Shown here: positions 56,467-64,000 of the stretch, one piece after another
How the letters are laid out: every line of letters starts with the position of its first letter
Numbering within the stretch: the first letter of the stretch is position 1
Notes under the pieces: generated by a model
What the model was told of the DNA's origin: nothing
The model's database searches: none
What the model saw: the letters and a program-made list of their open reading frames with translations, nothing else
Assembly: GCF_001412655.1 (NCBI RefSeq)
Contig: NZ_CP012996.1
Coordinates: forward strand, 1,116,001-1,180,000
From: Pedobacter sp. PACM 27299
GTDB lineage: Bacteria > Bacteroidota > Bacteroidia > Sphingobacteriales > Sphingobacteriaceae
Reading direction: 5' to 3'
Length of the DNA: 64,000 nucleotides
Position numbers and translations under genes: made by a program

Positions 56467-56576
56467 TATACCCTGCCGCCTATATATATCCAGGCTAAAA
56501 CCTGCTAAAATTCATCCTTCCCTTTTTTAAACTACATTTAGACCCTAACTTTGACCTTAAACAAGCTCAAACCTCT

Positions 56577-57464
56577 ATGCTGACTATTGATGTAACCAAA
56601 CTTTCCCCTGTTCAATTACAAAACTACCTGCAATATGCCATTGCGCCCAGACCTATCTGTTTTGCAAGTACCATTGATGAGGAGGGAAACATCAACCTTA
56701 GTCCTTTTAGCTTTTTCAATATGTTCAGTACCAATCCACCTTTATGTATCTTCTCTCCATCGAGAAGGGTGAGGGATGGCAGTAACAAGCACACGCTGGA
56801 AAATGTATTGGAAGTGAAAGAATGTGTGATCAATATCGTCAACTATCCGATGGTACAGCAAATGAGTTTAGCGAGTACAGACTATGGGAAAGGTGTTAAC
56901 GAGTTTGAAAAAGCAGGTTTTACGATGCTGCCTTCCGTACTGGTAAAGCCACCAAGAGTGGCAGAAGCGCCCGTACAAATGGAATGTATCGTTAAAGAAG
57001 TGATTCATTTGGGCGATCAGCCAGGCGCTGGTAACCTGATCCTGGCAGAAATAAAAATGATCCACATTCAGGAAAATATTTTAGATGCAGATGGAAAGAT
57101 CGATCAGCACAAGATAGACCTGGTGGCCCGTTTAGGCGGTGATTGGTATTGCCGCGTGACCCCAGAAAGTTTGTTTAAAGTAGCTAAACCATTAACCACA
57201 CTAGGTATCGGCGTAGATGCCTTACCGAAGGCTGTAAGGAATTCTTATGTACTTTCCGGGAATGACCTCGGGAGACTAGGAAATATTGAACAGCTCCCTT
57301 CTGCCGATGATATCGATGAAATGCAGCGCAATAGTCAGGTGAAAGAAGTATTAGATGCCACCATTGGTGACGCGGCAAATCGCGAGCGGGAACTTCATGA
57401 ATTGGCGAAACAGTTCCTCAATGAAGGAAATGTCATGGATGCATTGAAAGTGGTGCTGTTATAA
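56577..57464 (+). CDS. Flavin-reductase-like FMN-binding protein
   Basis: The 295-aa protein has the flavin reductase-like split-barrel domain (LQYAIAPRPICFASTIDEEG, NLSPFSFFNMFSTNPPLCIF, VKECVINIVNYPMVQQMSLA) followed by a C-terminal helical extension (MQRNSQVKEVLDATIGDAAN). It probably binds FMN. It lies next to the Phe/Tyr catabolism genes and may act on a side product or feed electrons to another enzyme; the substrate is not known. Its stop overlaps the converging NlpC gene by six bases. Confidence 0.8.
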   Translation: MLTIDVTKLSPVQLQNYLQYAIAPRPICFASTIDEEGNINLSPFSFFNMFSTNPPLCIFSPSRRVRDGSNKHTLENVLEVKECVINIVNYPMVQQMSLASTDYGKGVNEFEKAGFTMLPSVLVKPPRVAEAPVQMECIVKEVIHLGDQPGAGNLILAEIKMIHIQENILDADGKIDQHKIDLVARLGGDWYCRVTPESLFKVAKPLTTLGIGVDALPKAVRNSYVLSGNDLGRLGNIEQLPSADDIDEMQRNSQVKEVLDATIGDAANRERELHELAKQFLNEGNVMDALKVVLL

Positions 57465-57992
57465 AATGCTCACTACTTTCATGAACCGTTTCTTATAGAA
57501 ACCTTCGCTTAAGCTCGTAATCGTGACTCCTTTTGCACTTCCAGAAGAAGAGTGGATGAATTTAATCTCATCACCATCTACCTCGGAAATAATTCCTACA
57601 TGGCCCACACGACGAACACGGCTATTGGTGCCGGTAAAGACGATGACGTCCCCAACCTGTGCATCAGCGAGCTTTTTATCGTGGCCTTTTGTGGCGAAAT
57701 CTCGGGAAGAACGCGGTGCATTTACGCCAAAATTCTTAAACACATAGTTTACAAATCCGGAGCAGTCAAAACCTATTTTAGGATTGCTGGATGCATAACG
57801 GTAACGCGTACCAATCATAGACTTAGCAAAAGATAAAAGATTGCTCGGTTGAAATTTGCTGGCAGGAAGTGCCGGCAGGTGTTCCATTAGTTTGAAAACC
57901 ACATCCTGATAAGGAATCGGTGACAGCCCCTGCGACTTTGCAGCAAAGGTACTCATGGAAAGAAATAGGACAATGATGATACTTTTCTTCAT
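57459..57992 (-). CDS. NlpC/P60-family peptidase
   Basis: Starting at ATG 57992, the protein is 177 aa with a signal peptide (KKSIIIVLFLSMSTFAAKSQ). The NlpC/P60 domain has the catalytic Cys in GFDCSGFVNYVFKNFG, His in RRVGHVGIISEV and a third polar residue (His) in IKFIHSSSGS. It likely cuts gamma-D-glutamyl-diaminopimelate bonds in peptidoglycan in the periplasm. It overlaps the flavin-reductase-like gene end and is not functionally linked to it. Confidence 0.9.
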   Translation of the reverse strand: MKKSIIIVLFLSMSTFAAKSQGLSPIPYQDVVFKLMEHLPALPASKFQPSNLLSFAKSMIGTRYRYASSNPKIGFDCSGFVNYVFKNFGVNAPRSSRDFATKGHDKKLADAQVGDVIVFTGTNSRVRRVGHVGIISEVDGDEIKFIHSSSGSAKGVTITSLSEGFYKKRFMKVVSIL

Positions 57993-58054
57993 AGGGATTG
58001 GGCTAAAGATATATAAAAAATCTTTAGCCAAAAGTGATGTTGATAACTAATTGA

Positions 58055-58756
58055 TTAAGGGGTGGTTACTGCGACAGGGATCACTTTTCCATTGAAAAAC
58101 TTATGACCCGTCTTCGCAAAGTCAGCCACATATTTTCCCATTTCAAAGGCCATAACCGGCGATTGATAGCCCGGGAAAGCCTGTTCTAACATTTCTGTTT
58201 GTGCAGAACCTAAAGCCAGACAGTTCACTTTAATGCCGGTTTCTGCCAATTCAAAAGCCAGACATTCCGTTAAAGTATGTAAAGCAGATTTGCTGGAAGA
58301 ATAAGCAGCAAGGCCAGGAAACTTTACGCTGCCCTGAAAACCACCCATACTGCCAATATTTACAATATGACTGCCTGCAGTCATCAAAGGCAGTAAATTC
58401 TGGATCATATTGAAATGACCCAATACATTGCTTTCAAACATCTGGTACAAATCCTCTTTACTGGTTTCCAGAAAAGGTTTATTGATCAGCGATCCTGCAT
58501 TGTTGATTAAAATATCTACAGTACCCAGTCTTTCCTTCAAAAAGGGAAGCAACACGGCATAGTCGTCATTTACAATGTCAAACTCTACTGGAAGTAATAC
58601 ACAATCAGGATTGATGCTTCTGGCAATTTCCAATAGCTTTCGTAGCTTGTCGGCCGAACGGGCAATACATACAATTTTGTTTGCTTTGTAGTTGGAGAAC
58701 TCTAAAGCAGCTTCAAAACCAATCCCACTGCTCGCACCTGTTAATACTATATTCAT
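58055..58756 (-). CDS. Short-chain dehydrogenase/reductase
   Basis: The 233-aa SDR has the NAD(P) motif TGASSGIGFEA, NNAG at INNAGSLINKPF, the catalytic Ser (NIGSMGG), and Tyr and Lys in YSSSKSALHTL. It oxidises or reduces an alcohol/ketone; the substrate is unknown. It sits between the NlpC gene and phenylalanine hydroxylase on the same strand, separated from the latter by a hairpin at 58777. Confidence 0.88.
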   Translation of the reverse strand: MNIVLTGASSGIGFEAALEFSNYKANKIVCIARSADKLRKLLEIARSINPDCVLLPVEFDIVNDDYAVLLPFLKERLGTVDILINNAGSLINKPFLETSKEDLYQMFESNVLGHFNMIQNLLPLMTAGSHIVNIGSMGGFQGSVKFPGLAAYSSSKSALHTLTECLAFELAETGIKVNCLALGSAQTEMLEQAFPGYQSPVMAFEMGKYVADFAKTGHKFFNGKVIPVAVTTP

Positions 58757-58776
58757 TTAATCTATTTTCTGTAAAC

Positions 58777-58807
58777 AATGGCGCGCTGGTAACCCATCAG
58801 CGCCATT
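58777..58807 (-). terminator. Hairpin after the phenylalanine hydroxylase gene
   Basis: AATGGCGC (58777-58784) pairs with GCGCCATT (58800-58807), with a few more pairs across one bulge. It lies between the hydroxylase stop and the SDR start. On the minus strand only a weak T-rich tail follows, so it may be an attenuator rather than a full terminator. Confidence 0.5.
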
Positions 58808-58812
58808 GCTAA

Positions 58813-60591
58813 TTAATCTTCTTCTGTAATCAATTGGCTTACCGGATTTTCAATCACGTGTAAACCATCGGTAATTAATTTATGGTGATCCGGTTCATTT
58901 GCTGCTTTCAGCTCCAGATAAATACGCAGTTCTTTCTCCAGTTCAGGATCAAGATTCTTGTGGTAAAGAATCTCCAGAATCTCTAAAGAAGCCAGCCAAT
59001 CGGAACGATGTTCTTTCTTTAAAGTTTCAAATAAAGCAACTACCCGTTCATAATTTCTTTTGTCTTCGCGAATGCTGCGAATTTCTTTATAAATCGCATG
59101 CAGCTGCTGTGTTTTCTCGTCATAGGTTACCTTATGCGTTACTTTATCACTGATATGGGTGATTTCTTCGTAAGCATCTTTATCGGCAGCACCATTAAAT
59201 ACGGAAACAATTTTCTCTCCGACAGCCATATCATAAGTGCCCCATTCCGGTTGGAAAAGTACGTTTCCATTGCCTTCTTTTACCGTACAGTCTTCAAATA
59301 CCATCAGGATGTTTTTACCATTGTGCTGTACAATTTCTTTTAGTAAACCGTTCAGGTGAATGCCGCCATCAAAATTCAATTCTGCTCTGCTGCCTTCAGT
59401 AATCCCTTGTTCTGCCAGTTCTGACAAGCTCAGGTCTTCCAGGATTAAGCCATTTAAGCGGCCAACAGGGGAGGAGAAGCCATCTTTATGGTAAAACTTA
59501 CCATGACCTTCCAATTGTTTCGAATCTACCGCTAACGCAGAAGGTCCCGTTGTTTTAATGAAAGTTAACTCATCAGCAGCATTTAAACCCATATCCGTAA
59601 AGATACCGGTTACCTGTAGTCCAGAGCTGTAAACTGCTGTTGCCGGGTTTTTACACTCAATTGCTTTGACGATACTTTCCGTACCTCCGCGTCTGAATGC
59701 CATCGTATCAGCAAACTGCTCCAAAACATCGATCAGGTTTTGGAAGTTCTCCGTTACAAAAAGCTGTGGCTGCGGTTTGGTAATGTCGTACGAGTAATTG
59801 ATCGTATCAATATTGTACCAGATTTTCTTCACTTCTTCTTTCATACAGCTGGAACTTTCGCCAATTGAAGAAAGTAAACCTGCGCCGTATATTTTCGGGT
59901 TTTCCAAGGTACCGATCAAGCCGTACTCAACAGTCCACCAGTGTAAACGACCCAATAAAGCCATTTCTGAAGGTTCTCCCATATTTTCGGCAACCACCTG
60001 CAGATGTTTTTCTGCCTTGGCAATTTCCTGTTCCGGCGTATTTGCCGACTCTTTTAAAATACTCAGGTTGCGAATCGCTTCATAAAGCTCAAAATCTTTC
60101 GAAGAAAACATGGCTTTCGCGCCAATAGAGCCAAAATAGCTCAGGTAATTGTTGTAATCGGTATCCGCAATAATTGGGGCATGCCCTGCCGACTCATGGA
60201 TGATATCCGGAGCTGGCGTATATTCAATATGGTTAATCTGACGTATATCTGCTGCAATCACCAATACCCGGTAAGCCTGGTATTCCATGAAAGCGGCAGG
60301 AGGGATAAAGCCATCTACAGTCACAGCACCCCAGCCAATTTTGCCAAGGTTATCGTTCATGGTCTGCAAATTCGGGATGTGTTCAATACTCAAACCCGCG
60401 CGCTGTAAACCTTTGATATAAGGATAATAGGCCACTTGTTTCAGATAACTGTAGTTTTGACGCATCACATAGCGCCAAACTGCCTGGTCAATTGGCGTAT
60501 ATTTTTCATAATGCTGCTCTACAATAAATTGCCTTAAATGCTTAGGAAGCTTAGCTACTCGTGGATTGTTAAAGTCATTAAAATCACTCAT
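58813..60591 (-). CDS. phhA: Phenylalanine 4-monooxygenase, long form
   Basis: This tetrahydropterin-dependent iron enzyme hydroxylates phenylalanine to tyrosine. Residues 1 to about 330 hold the catalytic domain with iron ligands His132 and His137 (DIIHESAGHAPI) and Glu222 (WWTVEYGLIG). Most bacterial enzymes are about 260-300 aa; this one has about 260 extra residues, including ELNFDGGIHLNGLLKEIVQH, MVFEDCTVKEGNGNVLFQPE and a helical end (YERVVALFETLKKEHRSDWL). No regulatory ACT domain is visible at the N-terminus. It supplies tyrosine to the hppD-hmgA-fahA pathway. Confidence 0.93.
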   Translation of the reverse strand: MSDFNDFNNPRVAKLPKHLRQFIVEQHYEKYTPIDQAVWRYVMRQNYSYLKQVAYYPYIKGLQRAGLSIEHIPNLQTMNDNLGKIGWGAVTVDGFIPPAAFMEYQAYRVLVIAADIRQINHIEYTPAPDIIHESAGHAPIIADTDYNNYLSYFGSIGAKAMFSSKDFELYEAIRNLSILKESANTPEQEIAKAEKHLQVVAENMGEPSEMALLGRLHWWTVEYGLIGTLENPKIYGAGLLSSIGESSSCMKEEVKKIWYNIDTINYSYDITKPQPQLFVTENFQNLIDVLEQFADTMAFRRGGTESIVKAIECKNPATAVYSSGLQVTGIFTDMGLNAADELTFIKTTGPSALAVDSKQLEGHGKFYHKDGFSSPVGRLNGLILEDLSLSELAEQGITEGSRAELNFDGGIHLNGLLKEIVQHNGKNILMVFEDCTVKEGNGNVLFQPEWGTYDMAVGEKIVSVFNGAADKDAYEEITHISDKVTHKVTYDEKTQQLHAIYKEIRSIREDKRNYERVVALFETLKKEHRSDWLASLEILEILYHKNLDPELEKELRIYLELKAANEPDHHKLITDGLHVIENPVSQLITEED

Positions 60592-60708
60592 TACCTATAT
60601 GGTTTATATGAAGGCCAATATAAGAAAATCTATTTCTTCTCCTAAACAAAACCGGGCTTGATTTATGAAAAATAACGGAACTAAGACATAAAGCAGGTCA
60701 TGCTCCCC

Positions 60709-61194
60709 TTATTTCTTCACTTTAAATGAGAAGTGCTTTTGTGAGAAATAACTAAAAATAGCGAGTAAAAAGGAAATGATCACCTTGGAAACTGTAGGAT
60801 AAAAACCAAAGGACTCAATCAGGACTTTTAATAAAGCATAGCTGATCAGAATATTGGTGGCAACTACTGAGCCATACCTGAACAATTGAATCCTGCCTTT
60901 TAAGGTGGATTTCGTGAAAACCAGGTATTTATTCAGTGTAAAACCGATGATAAAAGTAATTACCGTCTCTATGGCAAATGCGGCAATAGGGGCGGTAATG
61001 AGCTTTGGCAGGAAAGGAAGATCCAGCTGAACATCCTGCTGTTTTAAGATCCAGTTATAGACGATATAGTAAATCACAATACCCGCTGCGGTGGTGCTGC
61101 CCCCGGAAGCGATGTACCTGAATGTATGCAAGGAAATGTATTTGGAAAAAGGAGGATAGAAAAAGTCTATGAGCTTTAACAAAGCTTTGCGCAT
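60709..61194 (-). CDS. GtrA-family membrane protein
   Basis: The 161-aa protein has four hydrophobic helices and the GtrA features FRYIASGGSTTAAGIVIYYI and GFTLNKYLVFTKSTLKG. GtrA proteins are thought to flip or help transfer undecaprenyl-linked sugars for surface polysaccharide. It lies five bases after the LtaS-like gene and is likely co-transcribed, fitting envelope-polymer modification. Confidence 0.88.
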   Translation of the reverse strand: MRKALLKLIDFFYPPFSKYISLHTFRYIASGGSTTAAGIVIYYIVYNWILKQQDVQLDLPFLPKLITAPIAAFAIETVITFIIGFTLNKYLVFTKSTLKGRIQLFRYGSVVATNILISYALLKVLIESFGFYPTVSKVIISFLLAIFSYFSQKHFSFKVKK

Positions 61195-61199
61195 ACTTA

Positions 61200-63191
61200 C
61201 TATTTATAGGTTAACTGGTTTGCGATCATTCTGTTGTTATACTGTTGTCTGAAGGCTTTTAACTTCTTTTCCATGGCTGCGGCAACCTCCGGTTCTTCTG
61301 CTAAAATGTTGTGCTGAGTCAAACGGTCTTTTCTTAAATTATACAGCGCAATGTTGTCTTTACCATCATTTACCAGGTAATAATCACCCATGTAAAAGTT
61401 AAAAGAACCGTCATTATTGCTCACTACAAAGTTATCAGTTTTCTGATCAAAAGCATCAAAGCCGAAAGAGAAGTAGGGTTTGTCGTAGTGCAGGTAATTC
61501 AATACCGTAGGCATAATGTCCATCTGCTGTACCAATTTATCCGACATTCCTTTTAAAGCGCCATCCGGGCGATAAAAAATGATGGGAATGGAATAATATC
61601 CGGTGGTATTCTGGTATTCCGGGTGATAAGATACTGTCGCATGATCAGCACAAAGCACAAATAACGTGTTTTTGAACCATGGCATCGTTGATGCGGTTTT
61701 AAAGAAATTACGCAAAGCCATATCGGTATAGCCTAGCGGTTCCTGCACTGGAAGCGGTCCTTTCGGGAATTTACCTATATACTCTTCCGGAACACGGAAA
61801 GGGTGGTGAGAAGATAAAGTAAAGACACTCGCAAAGAAAGGCTGCTTTAAGGTATTGAGTGTTTTCGCAGTAAATTGTAAAAATGGATCATCCCAAATGC
61901 CCCAGGTGCCATCAGAATCACCGGTTTTCTGGTATTCATTCTGACCGAAATATTTCTTTACCCCGGCAAGATGAGTATAAGAAGAGAAGCCCATAGAGCC
62001 ATTCGGTGCCCCATGGAAAAAGGCCGTTTCATAACCTTCATCGCCTAGTATTTTGGCAATACTGGTGGTTTTATTACTCGAATAAATAGACAATACGAAA
62101 GGTTCATTGATGGTCGGGATTCCGGTAATCACAGAAGGAAGGGCGTCAATAGACTTTCTGCCGTTCGCATAGCTGTGTTTAAAAGTATAACTCTCGCCCA
62201 CAAGAGAATCCAGAAATGGGGTGTATCCTTTGTATTTACCACCATCAAGGTCTTTGTTCAGACTGCCGATGTGTTCTTTTCCCAGACTTTCCACGATGAT
62301 CACCATCACGTTTAATTTCTTAAAGTTCCCGGTATCTTTAGGTAGGTGAATCGGATTGTATATCGAGTTTAACGTTTGTTCGTCGTAATAATTCAGTGGT
62401 TTCAGCTTGGAAGCTTTTAAGGTTCTGAAGATGGCAAAAGGCGTATTCAGGACCAGACTCATCTGATCCGGGGTATCTACAAATTCACCGGCGTTACTTA
62501 AAGTAATCGGTCTGGTACCAAATCCCCATCCGCCACGAACACCTGTGATGCACAATACGGCGATCATAAATAATAGTACCGTATGTAAAACATAGACTGG
62601 CCAGGTAAAACGTACCGTTTTTTTTACCTTTACGAGTTCATATAATTTGATGAACAGCCACACTAAAACGGCTAGGATCAGTAATAAATACCAATAGTCT
62701 TTTAGGAAATCACCGAAGAGTTTCAGCTTGTTTTGCTCATTGCTGAATTGATTGAAAACCGTGGCAGTGGTTCTTTTGAGCGTAAACTTATAATAGACAA
62801 AATCAATGAGGTTGGCTACAATCCCTAAGCTGTTGGTGATGATGAACCACCATTTGAAAAATTTTTGATACCCCTCGTTATAGCGAAAAGGAAAAGGAAT
62901 CAAATGCGCAAGGAGGTAAATAGAGTTGATATATATTAAAGCGGAAACATCAAATTTTAGTCCACCCCAAAGGATGTACAGGTACTTAGGTAGGGTGATA
63001 TTTTGGAAGAGGTCCTGATTGAAAAGGTAAAATCCGATTCTACATAACGTATATAGCATCAGTAAGATCAGAAATCGATAGGCCAGCACCAGATAGAGGT
63101 TAAGGCCTGTAGTGTCTTTTATTTTCAAAGTTTTGAATATTTGTTCCAAAGCTAAGTATTGATAATGATTTATTAATGTTAAATTAATCAA
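61200..63191 (-). CDS. LtaS-like sulfatase-fold phosphoglycerol transferase family protein
   Basis: The protein is 663 aa if started at TTG 63191, with about five N-terminal transmembrane helices and then a periplasmic alkaline-phosphatase/sulfatase-fold domain. Metal-site motifs are VMVIIVESLGKEHIG, FTLSSHHPFRVPEEY and LFVLCADHATVSYHP. The nucleophile position is Ser in NGRKSIDALPSV, where LtaS of Gram-positives has Thr. No ATG exists before residue 40, so the true start is a TTG or other alternative codon. It likely transfers phosphoglycerol or phosphoethanolamine onto an envelope polymer; the acceptor is unknown. GtrA follows. Confidence 0.85.
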   Translation of the reverse strand: MINLTLINHYQYLALEQIFKTLKIKDTTGLNLYLVLAYRFLILLMLYTLCRIGFYLFNQDLFQNITLPKYLYILWGGLKFDVSALIYINSIYLLAHLIPFPFRYNEGYQKFFKWWFIITNSLGIVANLIDFVYYKFTLKRTTATVFNQFSNEQNKLKLFGDFLKDYWYLLLILAVLVWLFIKLYELVKVKKTVRFTWPVYVLHTVLLFMIAVLCITGVRGGWGFGTRPITLSNAGEFVDTPDQMSLVLNTPFAIFRTLKASKLKPLNYYDEQTLNSIYNPIHLPKDTGNFKKLNVMVIIVESLGKEHIGSLNKDLDGGKYKGYTPFLDSLVGESYTFKHSYANGRKSIDALPSVITGIPTINEPFVLSIYSSNKTTSIAKILGDEGYETAFFHGAPNGSMGFSSYTHLAGVKKYFGQNEYQKTGDSDGTWGIWDDPFLQFTAKTLNTLKQPFFASVFTLSSHHPFRVPEEYIGKFPKGPLPVQEPLGYTDMALRNFFKTASTMPWFKNTLFVLCADHATVSYHPEYQNTTGYYSIPIIFYRPDGALKGMSDKLVQQMDIMPTVLNYLHYDKPYFSFGFDAFDQKTDNFVVSNNDGSFNFYMGDYYLVNDGKDNIALYNLRKDRLTQHNILAEEPEVAAAMEKKLKAFRQQYNNRMIANQLTYK

Positions 63192-63225
63192 AAGGGCTAT
63201 CTCCTGATGGAAGACAGCCCTTTTT
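63190..63225 (-). terminator. Terminator of the GltS-domain gene
   Basis: AAAAGGGCTaTCT pairs with AGaCAGCCCTTTTT across a short loop. On the minus strand it follows the stop at 63257, and its left end coincides with the presumed TTG start of the LtaS-like gene, so transcription termination and the next promoter are tightly packed. Confidence 0.65.
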
Positions 63226-63256
63226 GACCATTGCTATTTCTCTATAATATCATGCT

Positions 63257-64000
63257 CTAGGAGAAATAGATATCTTTAAAGTTCAACGTTTTCGTCGTGT
63301 CGATTCTTCTGTTGAAACGTTCTGGTTTAATCTCATTTAAGGTGTCAAAACCGCAAGCTTCCATCAGCTCAATTGTGGCATGAACGGTGTTTTTATGGAA
63401 GTTGGCGACACGATGTTTTTTATCGGTTACGTCAATTCCTTTAAATAAACTTTTATCCTGTGTAGCGATACCTACAGGGCATTTGCCACTGTCGCATTTT
63501 AAGGCCTGAATACAACCCAGGGCCATCATCATTCCTCTGGCACTGTAACAAGCATCCGCACCCAAGGCCACTACACGCATAATGTCGAAACCGGTGATGA
63601 TCTTTCCTGAAGCCAGGATTTTAATGTCTTTTCTTAATCCGTATTTTTTCAGGGTGATGTTTACAAAGGCAAGTGCATCCAATAGAGGCATCCCTACGTA
63701 ATCTGTATATTCAAGCGGCGCTGCACCTGTTCCACCTTCTGCACCGTCAATGGTAATGAAATCCGGAGAGATTTTAGTGGCGATCATCGCTTCACAGATG
63801 TCGATAAATTCCTCTTTACTACCGATACACAATTTAAAACCAATCGGTTTACCACCTGAAAGTTCACGCATCTGCTGGATAAACAGCATTAATCCATTGG
63901 CGTCAGAGAAAGTGCTGTGTGCTGGCGGCGAAAGAATTGTTGTTCCTGCTACCACATTTCTGATTTCCGCAATCTCCGGAGTATTTTTGGCTGCTGGTAA
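63257..64000 (-). CDS. FMN-binding glutamate synthase family protein (partial)
   Basis: Only the C-terminal 247 residues are in the window; the reading frame is open to the edge and continues beyond it. The sequence matches the glutamate-synthase-like FMN barrel: GKPIGFKLCIGSKEEFIDIC, FITIDGAEGGTGAAPLEYTD, KILASGKIITGFDIMRVVAL, CYSARGMMMALGCIQALKC and KCPVGIATQD (the 3Fe-4S-type Cys pattern). These stand-alone GltS-domain proteins are membrane-anchored or soluble and of uncertain substrate; glutamate synthesis itself is not proven. Confidence 0.88.
   Translation of the reverse strand, partial: LPAAKNTPEIAEIRNVVAGTTILSPPAHSTFSDANGLMLFIQQMRELSGGKPIGFKLCIGSKEEFIDICEAMIATKISPDFITIDGAEGGTGAAPLEYTDYVGMPLLDALAFVNITLKKYGLRKDIKILASGKIITGFDIMRVVALGADACYSARGMMMALGCIQALKCDSGKCPVGIATQDKSLFKGIDVTDKKHRVANFHKNTVHATIELMEACGFDTLNEIKPERFNRRIDTTKTLNFKDIYFS

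Overview
The window looks like a chromosomal segment from a Bacteroidota member, most likely Sphingobacteriaceae (Pedobacter-like). I infer this from the protein content: TonB-dependent receptors with an N-terminal carboxypeptidase-regulatory-like domain, a PorT-type outer-membrane barrel, a small Hc1/histone-H1-like protein, HisKA_7TM kinases and a long aromatic amino acid hydroxylase. It also fits the start signals, which are often not Shine-Dalgarno-like, and several -7 boxes of the Bacteroidota form TAnnTTTG. No rRNA, tRNA, CRISPR array, insertion sequence or prophage gene was seen. The window is mostly housekeeping and metabolic.

Layout. 1-5.5 kb: Hc1-like protein, an AcpH-like/ligA/dapA operon and divergent tyrS. 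5.5-9.4 kb: leftward operon of a penicillin-acylase-type Ntn hydrolase, a small membrane protein and a LuxE-like adenylating enzyme. 9.5-17.1 kb: TonB receptor, then a cytosolic GH31 alpha-glucosidase and glgB. 17.1-26.1 kb: accessory stretch with a TPR protein, a decayed DUF418 membrane-protein gene, MFS transporter, GH29 fucosidase, acyltransferase-3, two small regulators facing apart, a lipocalin-like protein, a small membrane protein and a Rnk/GreA-C-type protein. 26.2-31.1 kb: Lrp-EamA pair, HAD phosphatase and a four-gene operon (orphan 115-aa protein, multi-span membrane protein, NarX-type kinase, LuxR-type response regulator). 31.3-35.4 kb: GH18, PAP2-like, DUF763, small protein and lipoprotein.

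35.5-43.5 kb: pfkA, a BadF/NAGK-type kinase homologue and gap as a leftward glycolytic operon, a Nudix/winged-helix regulator, a second TonB receptor and a second BadF-type kinase. 43.9-52.7 kb: ltaE-accC-ribE operon, TPR protein, small coiled-coil protein, 7TM histidine kinase, PorT-like barrel and YihY/BrkB protein. 52.7-60.6 kb: phenylalanine/tyrosine catabolism (hppD, hmgA, fumarylacetoacetase, flavin-reductase-like protein, phenylalanine hydroxylase) with an NlpC/P60 peptidase and an SDR interspersed. 60.7-64 kb: GtrA, LtaS-like sulfatase-fold enzyme and the end of a GltS-domain gene cut by the window edge.

How the genes fit together. Phenylalanine hydroxylase, HppD, HmgA and FAH convert Phe/Tyr to fumarate and acetoacetate; the aminotransferase and maleylacetoacetate isomerase are not in the window. 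pfkA/gap are core glycolysis. GH31/glgB handle intracellular alpha-glucan. The most unusual signals are: (1) a kinase homologue inside the glycolytic operon that has lost the phosphate-1 Asp its neighbouring paralogue keeps; (2) a four-gene putative signalling module with an orphan protein ending in a Cys-Pro-Pro-Thr-Cys tail; (3) a Nudix-type regulator with a degraded catalytic box; (4) palindromes and small ORFs in the divergent promoter regions of the tyrosine and GH18 genes.
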